From assembly GCF_003989795.1 (NCBI RefSeq), contig NZ_RZHG01000013.1:49579-113578 (forward strand): DNA of 64,000 bases. The letters run 5' to 3'. Each line of letters starts with the position of its first letter. The first letter of the stretch is position 1. The notes beneath the pieces are model-generated. The model was not told the DNA's origin. It searched no databases and was given only the letters and a program-made list of their open reading frames with translations. Positions 1-8,451 of the stretch are shown in pieces. This DNA is from Vreelandella andesensis. GTDB lineage: Bacteria; Pseudomonadota; Gammaproteobacteria; Pseudomonadales; Halomonadaceae. The translations under genes and the position numbers were made by a program.

Positions 1-795
1 CGCCTGTTTGCGCGTCTCGCTCATAGTGTAGCCCAGCGGATTGTTATAGGTCGGGGTGACCTGTATGGCACGGATTGGCCACTGTTCCAGGGCCATTTCC
101 AACGCCTCCAAACTGACACCCGTTTGCGGGTCAGTGGGAATTTCCAATGCTTTTAGACCATTGGCTTTAAGAATCTGCATGGTGCCATAGAAACTGGGCG
201 AATCCACGGCAACCACATCGCCGGGCTGGGTAAGGGTGCGCAGCGCAATCGATAACGCTTCCTGACAGCCAGTGGTAATGATGATGTCATCAGGGTGCAG
301 CAAACAGCCGGACGCAATGGCCAACCGTGCTACCTGTTGACGTAGTTCAGGGCTGCCACTCAGCTTGTCGTAGTTAAAACCATTCAAATCATTGCTGCGA
401 TGCAGCCCCGCCAGTATTTTCGACAGCGGCTTAAGCGTTTCGTAGGCCAAGTTCGGCACACCGCGCCCCAGCAGCAGCCGGGCGTCATCGCGTTGAGTAG
501 CGACTAGCTCTAATACCTGATCCCATTGGGATACATCCAGTGGGCACTGCGCCGGACGAGAGACAGAAGGCAGCACCGAAGGGACTCTGCTGGGAAGTAC
601 GAAGTAGCCCGATTTAGGTCGCGACTCAATCAGCGACACATCCATCAGTTGCCGGTAGGCTTCCTGAGCGGTCGAGATACCAACGTCAAGCTCCTGACAT
701 ACCGCTCGAATAGAAGGCAGGCGATCGCCCACGCGGTAAATACCGTGCTCAATGCGCTCCCGCAAAATGCCAGCAACTTCCTCGTAGCGCGTCAT
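1..795 (-). CDS. MocR-family (GntR-HTH plus aminotransferase-like) transcriptional regulator, C-terminus cut by window edge
   Basis: The reverse strand reads from an ATG preceded by a GGAG-type ribosome site (GGAGTCAGGGAG) and stays open to the window edge, about 265 codons. The first 70 residues are a GntR winged helix (RYEEVAGILRERI, then LPSIRAVCQEL). A linker follows, then the start of a fold-type I aminotransferase domain with the features IITTGCQEALSIALRTL, VAVDSPSFYG and TPTYNNPLGYTM. The PLP-lysine region lies beyond the edge and cannot be checked. Regulators of this family (PdxR, GabR, TauR) are PLP-dependent and usually control a divergent neighbour. Here the divergent side holds a 12-bp repeat array, a DUF1127 gene and a PhzF-like remnant. 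The regulator's target and effector are unknown. Confidence 0.88.
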   Translation of the reverse strand, partial: MTRYEEVAGILRERIEHGIYRVGDRLPSIRAVCQELDVGISTAQEAYRQLMDVSLIESRPKSGYFVLPSRVPSVLPSVSRPAQCPLDVSQWDQVLELVATQRDDARLLLGRGVPNLAYETLKPLSKILAGLHRSNDLNGFNYDKLSGSPELRQQVARLAIASGCLLHPDDIIITTGCQEALSIALRTLTQPGDVVAVDSPSFYGTMQILKANGLKALEIPTDPQTGVSLEALEMALEQWPIRAIQVTPTYNNPLGYTMSETRKQA

Positions 796-826
796 CTCCC
801 TGACTCCTGTCTATCTGTCGATGTTG

Positions 827-886
827 TAAAGACGGTTTTAAAGACAGTCTTAAAGACGGTTTTAAAGATAGCCTACAATACAGTTT
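827..886. repeat. 12-bp tandem array in the MocR promoter region
   Basis: Four clear head-to-tail copies of TAAAGACGGTTT (the second is TAAAGACAGTCT, the fourth TAAAGATAGCCT) are followed by a degenerate fifth ending in CAGTTT. The array starts 31 bp upstream of the regulator start codon. MocR-family regulators commonly bind direct repeats in their own divergent promoter, so this could be an operator array. It could equally be one of the slippage-type tandem repeats seen elsewhere in this window. Confidence 0.75.
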
Positions 887-1045
887 TAAATAAAATCTCC
901 CAAACAATACAGATCACATCACTAATAAGCATACAGAGGCATTACACAGGCCAACTGTATCTTGAAAATAGAAAAGTCTATATCTGTATTGCTGAAGCAC
1001 GGCTGCGTAATCTGGTTGAGCACATCGCCATCAAGGAGAACCGCC

Positions 1046-1255
1046 ATGCCACGCTTCAGCCTCACCCAGATTCGCTGCCAGTTACGCCACTATCATCAGC
1101 GCCGTCGTAGCCGCCGCCAGTTGCTAACTCTCGATGACCGACTGTTGGCGGATATCGGCATCACCCGCGCCGAAGCACGCAAAGAGGGGCATAAGCGGTT
1201 TTGGCAACGTCCATCTTTCAAATACCACCGCCCAGCCTGCCATGATGATCAATAG
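1046..1255 (+). CDS. Small arginine-rich DUF1127 domain protein
   Basis: This is a 69-residue basic protein. The start is the ATG six bases after a strong ribosome site (AAGGAGAA); an upstream in-frame ATG has no such site. The core is RSRRQLLTLDDRLLADIGITRAEARKEG, the typical DUF1127 (YjiS-like) signature with an arginine-rich N-terminal helix and the conserved LxDDRLLxDIGITR segment. In other proteobacteria DUF1127 proteins bind RNA or affect phosphate and carbon metabolism, but the role here is not known. It sits between the MocR regulator and the PhzF remnant and overlaps the remnant's open frame by 14 bases. Confidence 0.85.
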   Translation: MPRFSLTQIRCQLRHYHQRRRSRRQLLTLDDRLLADIGITRAEARKEGHKRFWQRPSFKYHRPACHDDQ

Positions 1256-1511
1256 TGCCAATGACCAGGCCGCCGCAGTGGAATTGCTAGGTCTTGAGAG
1301 CCATCAGTTGGTTGGTGGTCCTGTGATAGCCTCCTGCGGGTTACCTTATCACTTGATTGAACTCGCAGATCAGGACGCCCTAGATAGCGTGTGCATCTCA
1401 GTGGCTAGTTGGGCCAAGGCTGTCGCGCCCAGCAGCGCGGATCAGATATACCTGCATGTGATAGAGCAGGCAGGCAAAAATCAACGAAAAAGCGGAGTTT
1501 ACGGATTGTAA
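1242..1511 (+). pseudogene. Decayed PhzF-family (isomerase/epimerase-like) gene fragment
   Basis: An open stretch of about 89 codons contains ANDQAAAVELLGLESHQL, then VIASCGLPYHLIELADQDAL and further on DQIYLHVIEQAG. This resembles the middle of PhzF-family proteins, where an AAxxLGL segment is followed by a (V)ASTGLPFLLVPL-type strand. A complete PhzF protein is about 260-300 residues. Here the N-terminal FxGNPxAV segment and the C-terminal EDPATGSA segment are absent, there is no clear ribosome site, and the frame ends at a stop soon after. I read it as an internal remnant of a gene that once stood next to the MocR regulator. A short expressed protein is possible but less likely. Confidence 0.55.
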
Positions 1512-1953
1512 ATGGACATTTTGATCGTACTCGCGCACGAGGCGATTTTTTAACGCAGCATGACCAAGCGCAATAGTTAATCAGAGATTTCCTAACTCCC
1601 TGCCAAAAGCTGACGTGGATAGCGCACTCTCTTTGTTACTGATTTTCACGTATACCCTAGACCCAAAACAATAAGTAACCTTTATGCCATTTCGCTAATC
1701 ACTCTACAGCGCGCTAACAATTGTTAATATAAAACATTATAAAAATAACTTAATAAAAAAAATTCAATATTCATAGACTTATAAATCAGCCAATGCGCAA
1801 TTTAACGTTATTTAATACTACTCATAAAAATCTACATCCCATTCGCAAAAAAAACTAAAGTAACGCACATACGCACAAACAAAAGCCATGCTAATATCAA
1901 CACAAATCGGTTAACAGCTATTATCTTGCTATGTTAATTATAGGTAACAATAT
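1512..1953. other. AT-rich intergenic spacer before the chaperone/usher-like locus
   Basis: About 440 bp without a credible gene. Composition shifts to strongly AT-rich from roughly 1,690 on, with A- and T-runs such as those around 1,740-1,770. It probably carries the promoter of the downstream exported-protein operon, but no specific operator was recognised. The low GC compared with both flanks suggests the following locus was acquired. Confidence 0.6.
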
Positions 1954-2559
1954 ATGAAATCCAAATTAAATAAAATCACTCTTGCATCGTTTGTTGCTTT
2001 AGGCACAATGCTGCCTATAAATAGCCAAGCGCAAGTTGGGGTAGAAGTCATTATTGGCATGCCTGGCATAGCTATTCTTAACTACAACGAAGTAGTCGAA
2101 GTTGACATTCCTGCCGCGGCATTGACTGCCTTAATTGGTGGAACAGTAGCAGGGGATGCCCAGGCATTTGAAGAAGGCACAGCCGCTGCCGTTGCCACTG
2201 AAAATGCTGGTGAGCTTCAGGCAGACTTTGCCATAGATGTAACAGAACCCACTACTATCGACTTTACTAACATTACCCTACTGCTACAGAACGTCTGGTC
2301 TGTACGGGGTATTAATAACGGAGATATCGAAGTTGTTGCAGCCGCGGGTGACCAGCAAACACTTACTAATGGTGCTGCCAGCATTGTGACTTCTAACCCT
2401 AATGTGCCTCAAGCAGCCTTCGCTGCCCCAGGGATGAATCCTAATAACGCTTTTAAGGGTGACGTTAGACTTAATCTAGACTTGAGCGACGCTACTGCTG
2501 TAGGCAATTATGATGGCGGAGGCCAAAGCACTTATACTCTCACCGTTAACCTTCTTTAA
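1954..2559 (+). CDS. Exported cysteine-free protein, putative surface/fimbrial subunit of a chaperone-usher-like locus
   Basis: A 201-residue protein with a clear Sec signal peptide (MKSKLNKITLASFVALGTML, cleavage near NSQAQ). The mature part is rich in Ala, Val, Thr and Asn, has no cysteine, and ends in YTLTVNLL, an alternating hydrophobic strand of the sort found at the end of pilin-like beta-sandwich subunits. It is the first gene of a co-directional set followed by a second small exported protein, a PapD-like chaperone and an usher-like protein. I do not recognise the exact family. The subunit role is inferred from position, export signal and predicted beta-rich character. The low GC content differs from the rest of the window. 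Confidence 0.7.
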   Translation: MKSKLNKITLASFVALGTMLPINSQAQVGVEVIIGMPGIAILNYNEVVEVDIPAAALTALIGGTVAGDAQAFEEGTAAAVATENAGELQADFAIDVTEPTTIDFTNITLLLQNVWSVRGINNGDIEVVAAAGDQQTLTNGAASIVTSNPNVPQAAFAAPGMNPNNAFKGDVRLNLDLSDATAVGNYDGGGQSTYTLTVNLL

Positions 2560-2642
2560 TTATAAAGAAATATGCGCTTGAGTGAACTATCAATGCGAGA
2601 AGAAGTTCGGCGTATTATCGTATGTAATTGGCGGGTTGTTCC

Positions 2643-3215
2643 ATGGGCAGGCTAAACTCCAGCCTGCTTGTTAAGCTGTCAGGGTTATGCTACTTGCTAT
2701 GCACTTCTAGTGTGACTACAGCAGCTCAACTTTCTTTAAGCTCCCATCTCACCGACCAATCTGACTCAGTTATTTACTTGGAAGATATTACCCTGCATGA
2801 ACTTGCGCTGACGCAACAGTCTACACGTGATGGTTTCATCTCAACTGCCCCAACATACGCACATGGAAACGCATATATGGAAGGCAACCAGCTTCGTGTC
2901 GACCTGCCTTCTCCGGAAATTAACGCACTTCCTGCCTATATCGAGCGAGAACTCCCGCTAGTGTGGCGCTTACACCTTGAACCGAATGAGCATGTTCAAG
3001 ATTTTCGTTTAGTAGCGAGCTGGCACTCGCTTAACACACGCTATCAAACTAGTGAGATGCCTGCCCCTGAAATTGTATTAACTGCCCCTTGGCGGGTGAG
3101 TACAAGCGAGTCTGGTGAAGTGTGGGAAGGTCGTGCTGCTATTCGTCTTCTCACTGATGCATTGCACCAAGCCACTCCTATCAACGGCGAACTGCGTATT
3201 GAGCTAATCCAATGA
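2643..3215 (+). CDS. Exported protein of the chaperone-usher-like locus, unknown family
   Basis: About 190 residues from the ATG; an in-frame TTG 15 bases upstream is the alternative start, and neither has a strong ribosome site. The N-terminus is a signal peptide (LLVKLSGLCYLLCTSSVTTA, cleavage near TTAAQ). The mature protein is beta-rich without recognised motifs and ends ...GELRIELIQ. Its stop overlaps the start of the chaperone gene (ATGA), so the two are translationally coupled. By position it may be a minor or tip subunit, or an accessory periplasmic protein. No function can be assigned from the sequence alone. Confidence 0.7.
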   Translation: MGRLNSSLLVKLSGLCYLLCTSSVTTAAQLSLSSHLTDQSDSVIYLEDITLHELALTQQSTRDGFISTAPTYAHGNAYMEGNQLRVDLPSPEINALPAYIERELPLVWRLHLEPNEHVQDFRLVASWHSLNTRYQTSEMPAPEIVLTAPWRVSTSESGEVWEGRAAIRLLTDALHQATPINGELRIELIQ

Positions 3216-4108
3216 CTATTCGACGCTTTTTAACGATTTCTAGCATCGCTTTCTGTTTTTTCTGTTATTCAACTTTGCTAGCTGGCAATACGCTTAAGGG
3301 ACAGGTGGGTATCAGCCCGCAAAACTTTATCGTTGACTTAGATAACCCCGGAAAAGTGCATGCTTACCGCCTAATGAACATGGGCCAGAGTCCTATTCGC
3401 ATTGAAGTTGATTTAATGTCATTCGAACTCGATGAAGATAACCAAGTAGTCCCCATCGTTCCTACCGAAACATCCTTGGAAAACTGGATCATCGTAAACC
3501 CACTGGAATTAACAATTCCCCCTGGTGATTCACAGGTAGTGCGTTTCTCCATCCGGCCAGCCATTGCGTTGCCCGAAGGTGAACATAGAACCGCCATGAT
3601 TTTTCAGCAGTTGCCGACAACAGAAGAAGAGCTGCCAATCGCGTCGTCAAGTGATGCCAGCATGGTATTCAAATCGCTTTTTAGGTTACAGACCGCCATC
3701 TATGCCACCGTCGGCCATGTAGAGCGTACAGGGCATTACCATGATGTGCGGCTGTCGGGTAACAGCCTATGGATCCAAGTCGAAAACACGGGCAACGGCC
3801 ATGTTCGACTTTCAGGTGACTGGGCTTTATGGCCAGCTTCGCAGTATAGCGCCACACAGGGTAATCAGTGGCTTGATTGGCTAGAGCTGACAAATAGTGA
3901 CCGACAGGCTAATCCACTTACCCCGCCACCAGCTCGGCATGGGCAGTTATCCGCCAATCCTGTGATGCCTAATGCCAAACGCTGGTTGCGTATTCCCATT
4001 GGCGAGAGCCTTCAACCTGGCCGATACCACCTAGAACTCAAGGGCCAACTCAGCGACTCGCCCATACAGATCAGTACCCAGCTACAAGTCGGATCAGCCG
4101 TTCGATAA
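3212..4108 (+). CDS. Periplasmic PapD-like pilus-assembly chaperone (divergent)
   Basis: 298 residues with an N-terminal signal segment (FLTISSIAFCFFCYSTLLAG). Residues about 30-150 look like the first immunoglobulin-like domain of fimbrial chaperones: ISPQNFIVDLDNPGKVHAYRL (strand pairing region), then WIIVNPLELTIPPGDSQVVRFSIRP and EGEHRTAMIFQQLP. The second half (LFRLQTAIYATVG, then VENTGNGHVRLSG) fits the second chaperone domain. It is longer than classical chaperones of about 230 residues, like the chaperones of CS1-type or archaic systems. Classical subfamily assignment is uncertain. It lies between the two small exported proteins and the usher-like gene, five bases before the latter. 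Confidence 0.75.
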   Translation: MTIRRFLTISSIAFCFFCYSTLLAGNTLKGQVGISPQNFIVDLDNPGKVHAYRLMNMGQSPIRIEVDLMSFELDEDNQVVPIVPTETSLENWIIVNPLELTIPPGDSQVVRFSIRPAIALPEGEHRTAMIFQQLPTTEEELPIASSSDASMVFKSLFRLQTAIYATVGHVERTGHYHDVRLSGNSLWIQVENTGNGHVRLSGDWALWPASQYSATQGNQWLDWLELTNSDRQANPLTPPPARHGQLSANPVMPNAKRWLRIPIGESLQPGRYHLELKGQLSDSPIQISTQLQVGSAVR

Positions 4109-4113
4109 CACCA

Positions 4114-6705
4114 ATGACCAACGAAGTTAAGCACGTTATTCAAGGCTGGGCAAAACGGATAGCTAAAGGGTGTGGGTGTGTTTTGCTTTTGCTAGCAGCA
4201 CCGCCTTACAGCTTAGCCAACGATTCGACCTACCCCCTGTCTTGGGCCGATGAAGTCGACTCCCACAATCGCCTCACCACGCCTAATGCTAATCGTCTGA
4301 GAGACGACATTACCCTAGAGCTGGCAGGCTTGTTTATTAACGGCAACGAGCAAGCAATGGGCATTGTGCACATCACGCTTGATGACAACACACGGCGGTT
4401 ACCTTTAGATGACCTGTTACCTCTATTGGCGATAGACAGCGATGCCGCCGGGCAGTCGGTCAAACTCACAACCCCACAAGGCCGCGTTACACTCAACCCT
4501 GATGAGATCTATCAATACGACAGCGCTAACTATATAAAACCCTCGTTACTGGCAGAGCGTCTTTCTGCCCGCATCACATGGAATCCAAGCGAATTCGCTT
4601 GGTTCATTCAATTAGTCTGGGACGCTAACGGAAATATAGCGACAACGTCTTTTGAAACCGTTGAACCCGACGTCCTACCTCCGCGTTTTAGCCTTTCCCG
4701 GGTTCGCGGAGAGGCTCGATTCAGGCATGACAACCAGGAATTTCAGCGCTGGAGTTTCACTGAGCTTTCTGGTCGCGCCGAACGCGCCACCTGGCAGGCC
4801 CGCCATGAACGTAGCTCCCAAGGGCTAGACCGCCTGACTAACTACCATTTTCAGACTCGATCAGATAACTGGGCAAGTTTAATCGGTCATCAGCAAGTAT
4901 CCAGTCACTCATTATTGCCCGTCATGCATTTAACAGGCGCGCAAGCAGCCTGGTCTAACCGGCCAGATTTACTAACACATAGCGGGGCTACACAGCTTTT
5001 TAATGACAGCCTTAGCCCAATACGCTCTTATGCAGGAGAAGGGCCGCCGGGCGGCACTGCCGAGCTGCTGATCAATGGTGCAACGATAGAAAGACAGCGT
5101 ATTTCATTGGATGGGCTATTTGAGTTTACCAACATCGAGATTGGGGCTGGGCTGAATCAAGTTGAAATTAATTTATTTGAGCCTTTTGCACCCAACACTC
5201 CCGTTAAAACACTCGATGTCAGCGCTAGAACCAGTCAAAGTATACTTCCCAGCGGTGCCACTCGGCTTTATGCCGGCTTCGGGCAGGAAGGGAACCCCCT
5301 GGACAACCAAATAACCAGCCATGACAGTGGCAGCGTTTTCAATGTACGCCAAGCGCTAGGTGCTTCACTCACATTTGAGGGCGCCGCTCAAAATAGCCAA
5401 CACGGAAACCAGACAGCCGCTGGCATTATCGCTGCACTTGGACCACTTGGCATTGCCAGCGCCTCGATTGCCGAGAGCAATCGAAAACAAGCCACACTGA
5501 TAACACTGGAGGGCGATCAAAACGACTGGTTTTGGCGCGCAAGCCTAAGAGACAGCGATGATGGCTTCAGTCGAAATACTAATGTTGATCAACGCGACCA
5601 TTATGGTCAATTTGGCGTACGCAGGCCTCACTGGGAACTCGCCCTAATAGGTCGAGAGCGCTTTGGCACCAGTAGCCATACTTCCTATGTGTTGCCTGCT
5701 GCGCGTTATCGGCCTACTTCCAGCCTGACACTAACGAGTCGTCCAGATCTTGCTGGTGACTACCAGCATGAAGCTCACATGATAGTTCAGCGTAATACCC
5801 GGCTGAGAGCACGTCACGACAGCAGTGCTAACCAGCTAAGCCTAATTCATCGCTGGTCATCCCAATGGAGCAGCTCAGCGTCGGTTTCGCACTCTCGCCA
5901 TGCATCACAAACCCAAGGCAGTATTGGCACCCGCTGGCAAGAACAAAACCCATTTGGATGGGTTCTGAACCTGAACGTACTTCATGGTGATAATAAAGCT
6001 GGATTTCTTATGCAGGCTGGTCGAGAGCTGATACCGGGTTTACGCTTTCGTGGCGAAGCAGCACGCACTCCCGTCCATAATCACCACTCATTGCCCCCCC
6101 AAGATACAACGGCTAGCGTGGTTGTGGCTTGGGACTTCGGCCTAACCGGCGGCGGTTTAACTCGTTTTGGCTCCAGCCGCCCTGGCCGTGGCTCCCTGGG
6201 CGGCCAGCTAAATGCACCATCAAACCATTTCGATTTATCTGATATAGCGATAAGAGTAAACGGCCAAGTCCGCTCCCGAACAGATGCACACGGCCGCTTT
6301 AATGTTGCCAATCTCGAGCCCGGCATTTACCAAGTAGATTTAGATCAAGAGGGGCTTCCCCTGGCATTATCCGCTCAAAATCAAGTGATCAATGCTGAAG
6401 TAGCAGCAGGCGCAATAACATCGGTTGCATTCGATAGCGAGATCCTTCTCGGCGCTGCAGGGCAAATAACTGATAGAGCTAACAAAGAAGGCTTATCAGG
6501 CGTTAGCGTACGTATCATTGATGCCAATGAACAGCCAATTGCACATGCTAATACGAATGCATTTGGCTACTGGCGTACCGATGGATTATCCCCTGGCGAC
6601 TACCAAATTGAAGTTCATGATGGTGACAAACTCATGGGGCAACGGCCGTTGCGACTAGTGGATGAGTTTGTGTTCCAGCAAGATCTTGAGGTATCGGGAA
6701 GCTAA
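4114..6705 (+). CDS. Usher-like outer-membrane protein with C-terminal carboxypeptidase-regulatory-like repeats
   Basis: 863 residues with a signal peptide (CGCVLLLLAAPPYSLAND). The first 200 residues (LELAGLFINGNEQ...LPLDDLLPLL) form a periplasmic N-terminal part. A central segment, GEGPPGGTAELLINGATIERQ then GLNQVEINLFEPF, resembles the plug/middle domain of CS1-type ushers. A long alternating-polarity stretch follows, as expected of a beta barrel. The C-terminus has two Cna-B/carboxypeptidase-regulatory-like modules (TDAHGRFNVANLEPGIYQVD and ANTNAFGYWRTDGLSPGDYQ). The chaperone gene is immediately upstream. The call is a divergent usher-like translocon; direct evidence of pilus assembly is lacking. 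No separate tip adhesin follows, since the next genes are on the opposite strand. Confidence 0.72.
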   Translation: MTNEVKHVIQGWAKRIAKGCGCVLLLLAAPPYSLANDSTYPLSWADEVDSHNRLTTPNANRLRDDITLELAGLFINGNEQAMGIVHITLDDNTRRLPLDDLLPLLAIDSDAAGQSVKLTTPQGRVTLNPDEIYQYDSANYIKPSLLAERLSARITWNPSEFAWFIQLVWDANGNIATTSFETVEPDVLPPRFSLSRVRGEARFRHDNQEFQRWSFTELSGRAERATWQARHERSSQGLDRLTNYHFQTRSDNWASLIGHQQVSSHSLLPVMHLTGAQAAWSNRPDLLTHSGATQLFNDSLSPIRSYAGEGPPGGTAELLINGATIERQRISLDGLFEFTNIEIGAGLNQVEINLFEPFAPNTPVKTLDVSARTSQSILPSGATRLYAGFGQEGNPLDNQITSHDSGSVFNVRQALGASLTFEGAAQNSQHGNQTAAGIIAALGPLGIASASIAESNRKQATLITLEGDQNDWFWRASLRDSDDGFSRNTNVDQRDHYGQFGVRRPHWELALIGRERFGTSSHTSYVLPAARYRPTSSLTLTSRPDLAGDYQHEAHMIVQRNTRLRARHDSSANQLSLIHRWSSQWSSSASVSHSRHASQTQGSIGTRWQEQNPFGWVLNLNVLHGDNKAGFLMQAGRELIPGLRFRGEAARTPVHNHHSLPPQDTTASVVVAWDFGLTGGGLTRFGSSRPGRGSLGGQLNAPSNHFDLSDIAIRVNGQVRSRTDAHGRFNVANLEPGIYQVDLDQEGLPLALSAQNQVINAEVAAGAITSVAFDSEILLGAAGQITDRANKEGLSGVSVRIIDANEQPIAHANTNAFGYWRTDGLSPGDYQIEVHDGDKLMGQRPLRLVDEFVFQQDLEVSGS

Positions 6706-6848
6706 AAAAACGCATCTACCTGGGCCCAGAAGTGCTCACCCCGTGATAGCCCTAAGCACGGCCAATCATGCGCGATTTGGCACGAAAATCATGGTTAGCG
6801 CTAAACGACATCCAAAAAGGCTGATTAAGCGAACTAGGGAAGCGTTAT

Positions 6849-7271
6849 TCAACTCAGCATGCCTGCTATTACCAACCCTAGTGCGAAAACGCTCAGCAGC
6901 GCGGCGCCGCCGTACATCAGCTTTTTGTTGAGCGCATCACTGCCCACGCTGATATCAAACAGCCCATGGCGTAGGCGGTGGGCGGCATGAAATAGCGGCA
7001 AACAGATCACCGCTCCAACAAACAGAAAGCCAGGAACGCTGAACAACAGCGCAGATGCCCGCTCATAGTTCAGTGCGTTGGCAGGCAGCAGCCCAAGGGG
7101 CAATAGCACGGCAATAAAGAGAATCACGGCGGGCAGCAAAACAGCGAAACAGACGCCGCCCGCACTGAATAGACCCCACCAGAGCGGTTCGTCAAAAGCT
7201 TGTTTGTGCTGTAGTTCGTGCTGTGGTTTATGCTTATTCATGGCTGGTTTACTCGTGGCTATTTTTTCCAT
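6849..7271 (-). CDS. frdD: Fumarate reductase membrane anchor subunit D
   Basis: 140 residues with three membrane segments. The match to enterobacterial FrdD is recognisable: EPLWWGLFSAGG, VLLPLGLLPANALNYERA, then LPLFHAAHRLRHGLFDI. FrdC and FrdD anchor the catalytic FrdAB dimer in the membrane and take electrons from menaquinol. The chosen ATG is two bases past the frdC stop and has a GGAAGGG ribosome site; a longer reading would lie inside frdC. The extended N-terminus (lysine/histidine/glutamine-rich, about 20 residues longer than in E. coli) is a local peculiarity. Confidence 0.9.
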   Translation of the reverse strand: MEKIATSKPAMNKHKPQHELQHKQAFDEPLWWGLFSAGGVCFAVLLPAVILFIAVLLPLGLLPANALNYERASALLFSVPGFLFVGAVICLPLFHAAHRLRHGLFDISVGSDALNKKLMYGGAALLSVFALGLVIAGMLS

Positions 7272-7273
7272 GC

Positions 7274-7669
7274 TTATGCCCTTCCCAGTAGCCAGAAAAA
7301 CAGCAACGCAACGGCTACTACACCGGCCCACTGCCCAGCCACAATGGCTTGATCAGGCAGGCTATGACCAGCAATACGCAGTGGCATTACCCGTGGGAAC
7401 AATACAAAGAAGGTGGCGGCGTGGAAAAGGCTGGCGGCCAGCGCAAGAAGGTTCAGCACTAGCACAATGGGCGATCCCATAAAGTCAACCCACCCCTGCC
7501 AGCTTTCCGCCCCCTGCAATAGGGCGACCATGCCAGCCAGTAAACAGAGTATAAAAAACACCAGCGGTAGCACTGTGGCTTCGCGCAACATGTAGAGCTT
7601 AAAAAAGCGGTGTTTGAGCCACCAGTTGCGTTTCAGCGGTAGCAGGCGGTGCGATGATGACTTATCCAT
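7274..7669 (-). CDS. frdC: Fumarate reductase membrane anchor subunit C
   Basis: 131 residues, the same length as E. coli FrdC, with three hydrophobic segments. The start KRNWWLKHRFFKLYMLREATVLPLVFF matches the FrdC pattern (WW then RFYxLYMxREGTxxP), and the PRVMPLRI segment near residue 100 is the conserved PKxMPxRx quinone-side motif. It is the third gene of frdABCD, 14 bases after frdB. Confidence 0.93.
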   Translation of the reverse strand: MDKSSSHRLLPLKRNWWLKHRFFKLYMLREATVLPLVFFILCLLAGMVALLQGAESWQGWVDFMGSPIVLVLNLLALAASLFHAATFFVLFPRVMPLRIAGHSLPDQAIVAGQWAGVVAVALLFFWLLGRA

Positions 7670-7683
7670 AACCTTTCCTCCCC

Positions 7684-8451
7684 TTACCCTTTAAACAGCG
7701 CGATGAGTGTGTGTTTGGCTGCTTCGACCTTGCCCTGATTGACCGCAGCAGCTGGGTCAACGTTTTTTGGGCATACCTTCGAACAGAAGCCTACAAACGT
7801 GCAGCTCCACACCCCCTCATGACGGTTAAGTTCAGCCATGCGCTGCTTCTTGCCGTGGTCGCGGCTGTCCAGGTTGTAACGGTGGGCCAGGGTTAGCGCC
7901 GCCGGCCCGAGGAACTCTGGGTTAAGCCCAAATTGCGGGCAGGCCGAGTAGCACAGGCCGCAGTTTATGCAGTTAGCGAACTGCTTGTAGCGGGCCAGCT
8001 GCTCAGGGGACTGTTGATAGGTTTCCGGCGCCGTCGGGTCGTAAGGTTTGGCCGGGTTATCGTCAATCAGGTAGGGCTTCACCGCCGCCAAGTGCTCAAG
8101 AAAAATCGCCATGTCCACCACTAGATCCCGCTGCACTGGGAAGTGGGACAGCGGTTCAATGCGAATATCGCCTTCGTAATCACGCAGGAAGGTTTTGCAG
8201 CCGAGCTTGGGAATGCCGTTGACCATTACCCCACAAGAGCCGCAAATTGCCATGCGGCAGGACCAGCGGTAGCTCAGCGTGCTATCAAGCTGCTCTTTAA
8301 TATGGTTCAGGGCATCTAGCAGCGAGGTGCTGTCGTCTACCGGCAGTTCGTACTCTTGCCAGTAAGACTCAGCCGAGTTGTCCGGCAAGTAACGCTTAAC
8401 GCTAAGGTGCTTCGTGCTGGTGTTGTTAGTGTTAACCTGCTCGGTACTCAT
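7684..8451 (-). CDS. frdB: Fumarate reductase iron-sulfur subunit
   Basis: 255 residues. The N-terminal ferredoxin domain carries the [2Fe-2S] cysteines C65, C70, C73 and C85 ([11 protein letters not shown]). The C-terminal domain holds the [4Fe-4S] and [3Fe-4S] ligands in [15 protein letters not shown] (161-175) and [12 protein letters not shown] (217-228). FrdB passes electrons from menaquinol at FrdCD to the FAD of FrdA. The start ATG overlaps the frdA stop (ATGA). An N-terminal Ser/Thr/Asn-rich extension of about 10 residues precedes the usual start of the family. Confidence 0.96.
   Translation of the reverse strand: MSTEQVNTNNTSTKHLSVKRYLPDNSAESYWQEYELPVDDSTSLLDALNHIKEQLDSTLSYRWSCRMAICGSCGVMVNGIPKLGCKTFLRDYEGDIRIEPLSHFPVQRDLVVDMAIFLEHLAAVKPYLIDDNPAKPYDPTAPETYQQSPEQLARYKQFANCINCGLCYSACPQFGLNPEFLGPAALTLAHRYNLDSRDHGKKQRMAELNRHEGVWSCTFVGFCSKVCPKNVDPAAAVNQGKVEAAKHTLIALFKG

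Noticed and set aside
526..1110. A forward open frame of 194 codons containing KTVLKTVLKTVLK repeats
   Set aside because: It runs antisense to the MocR regulator and through the 12-bp DNA array; the peptide repeat is only the array translated. No ribosome site.
7078..7482. Forward open frame opposite frdD/frdC
   Set aside because: Antisense shadow of strongly conserved fumarate reductase genes, with no recognisable protein features.
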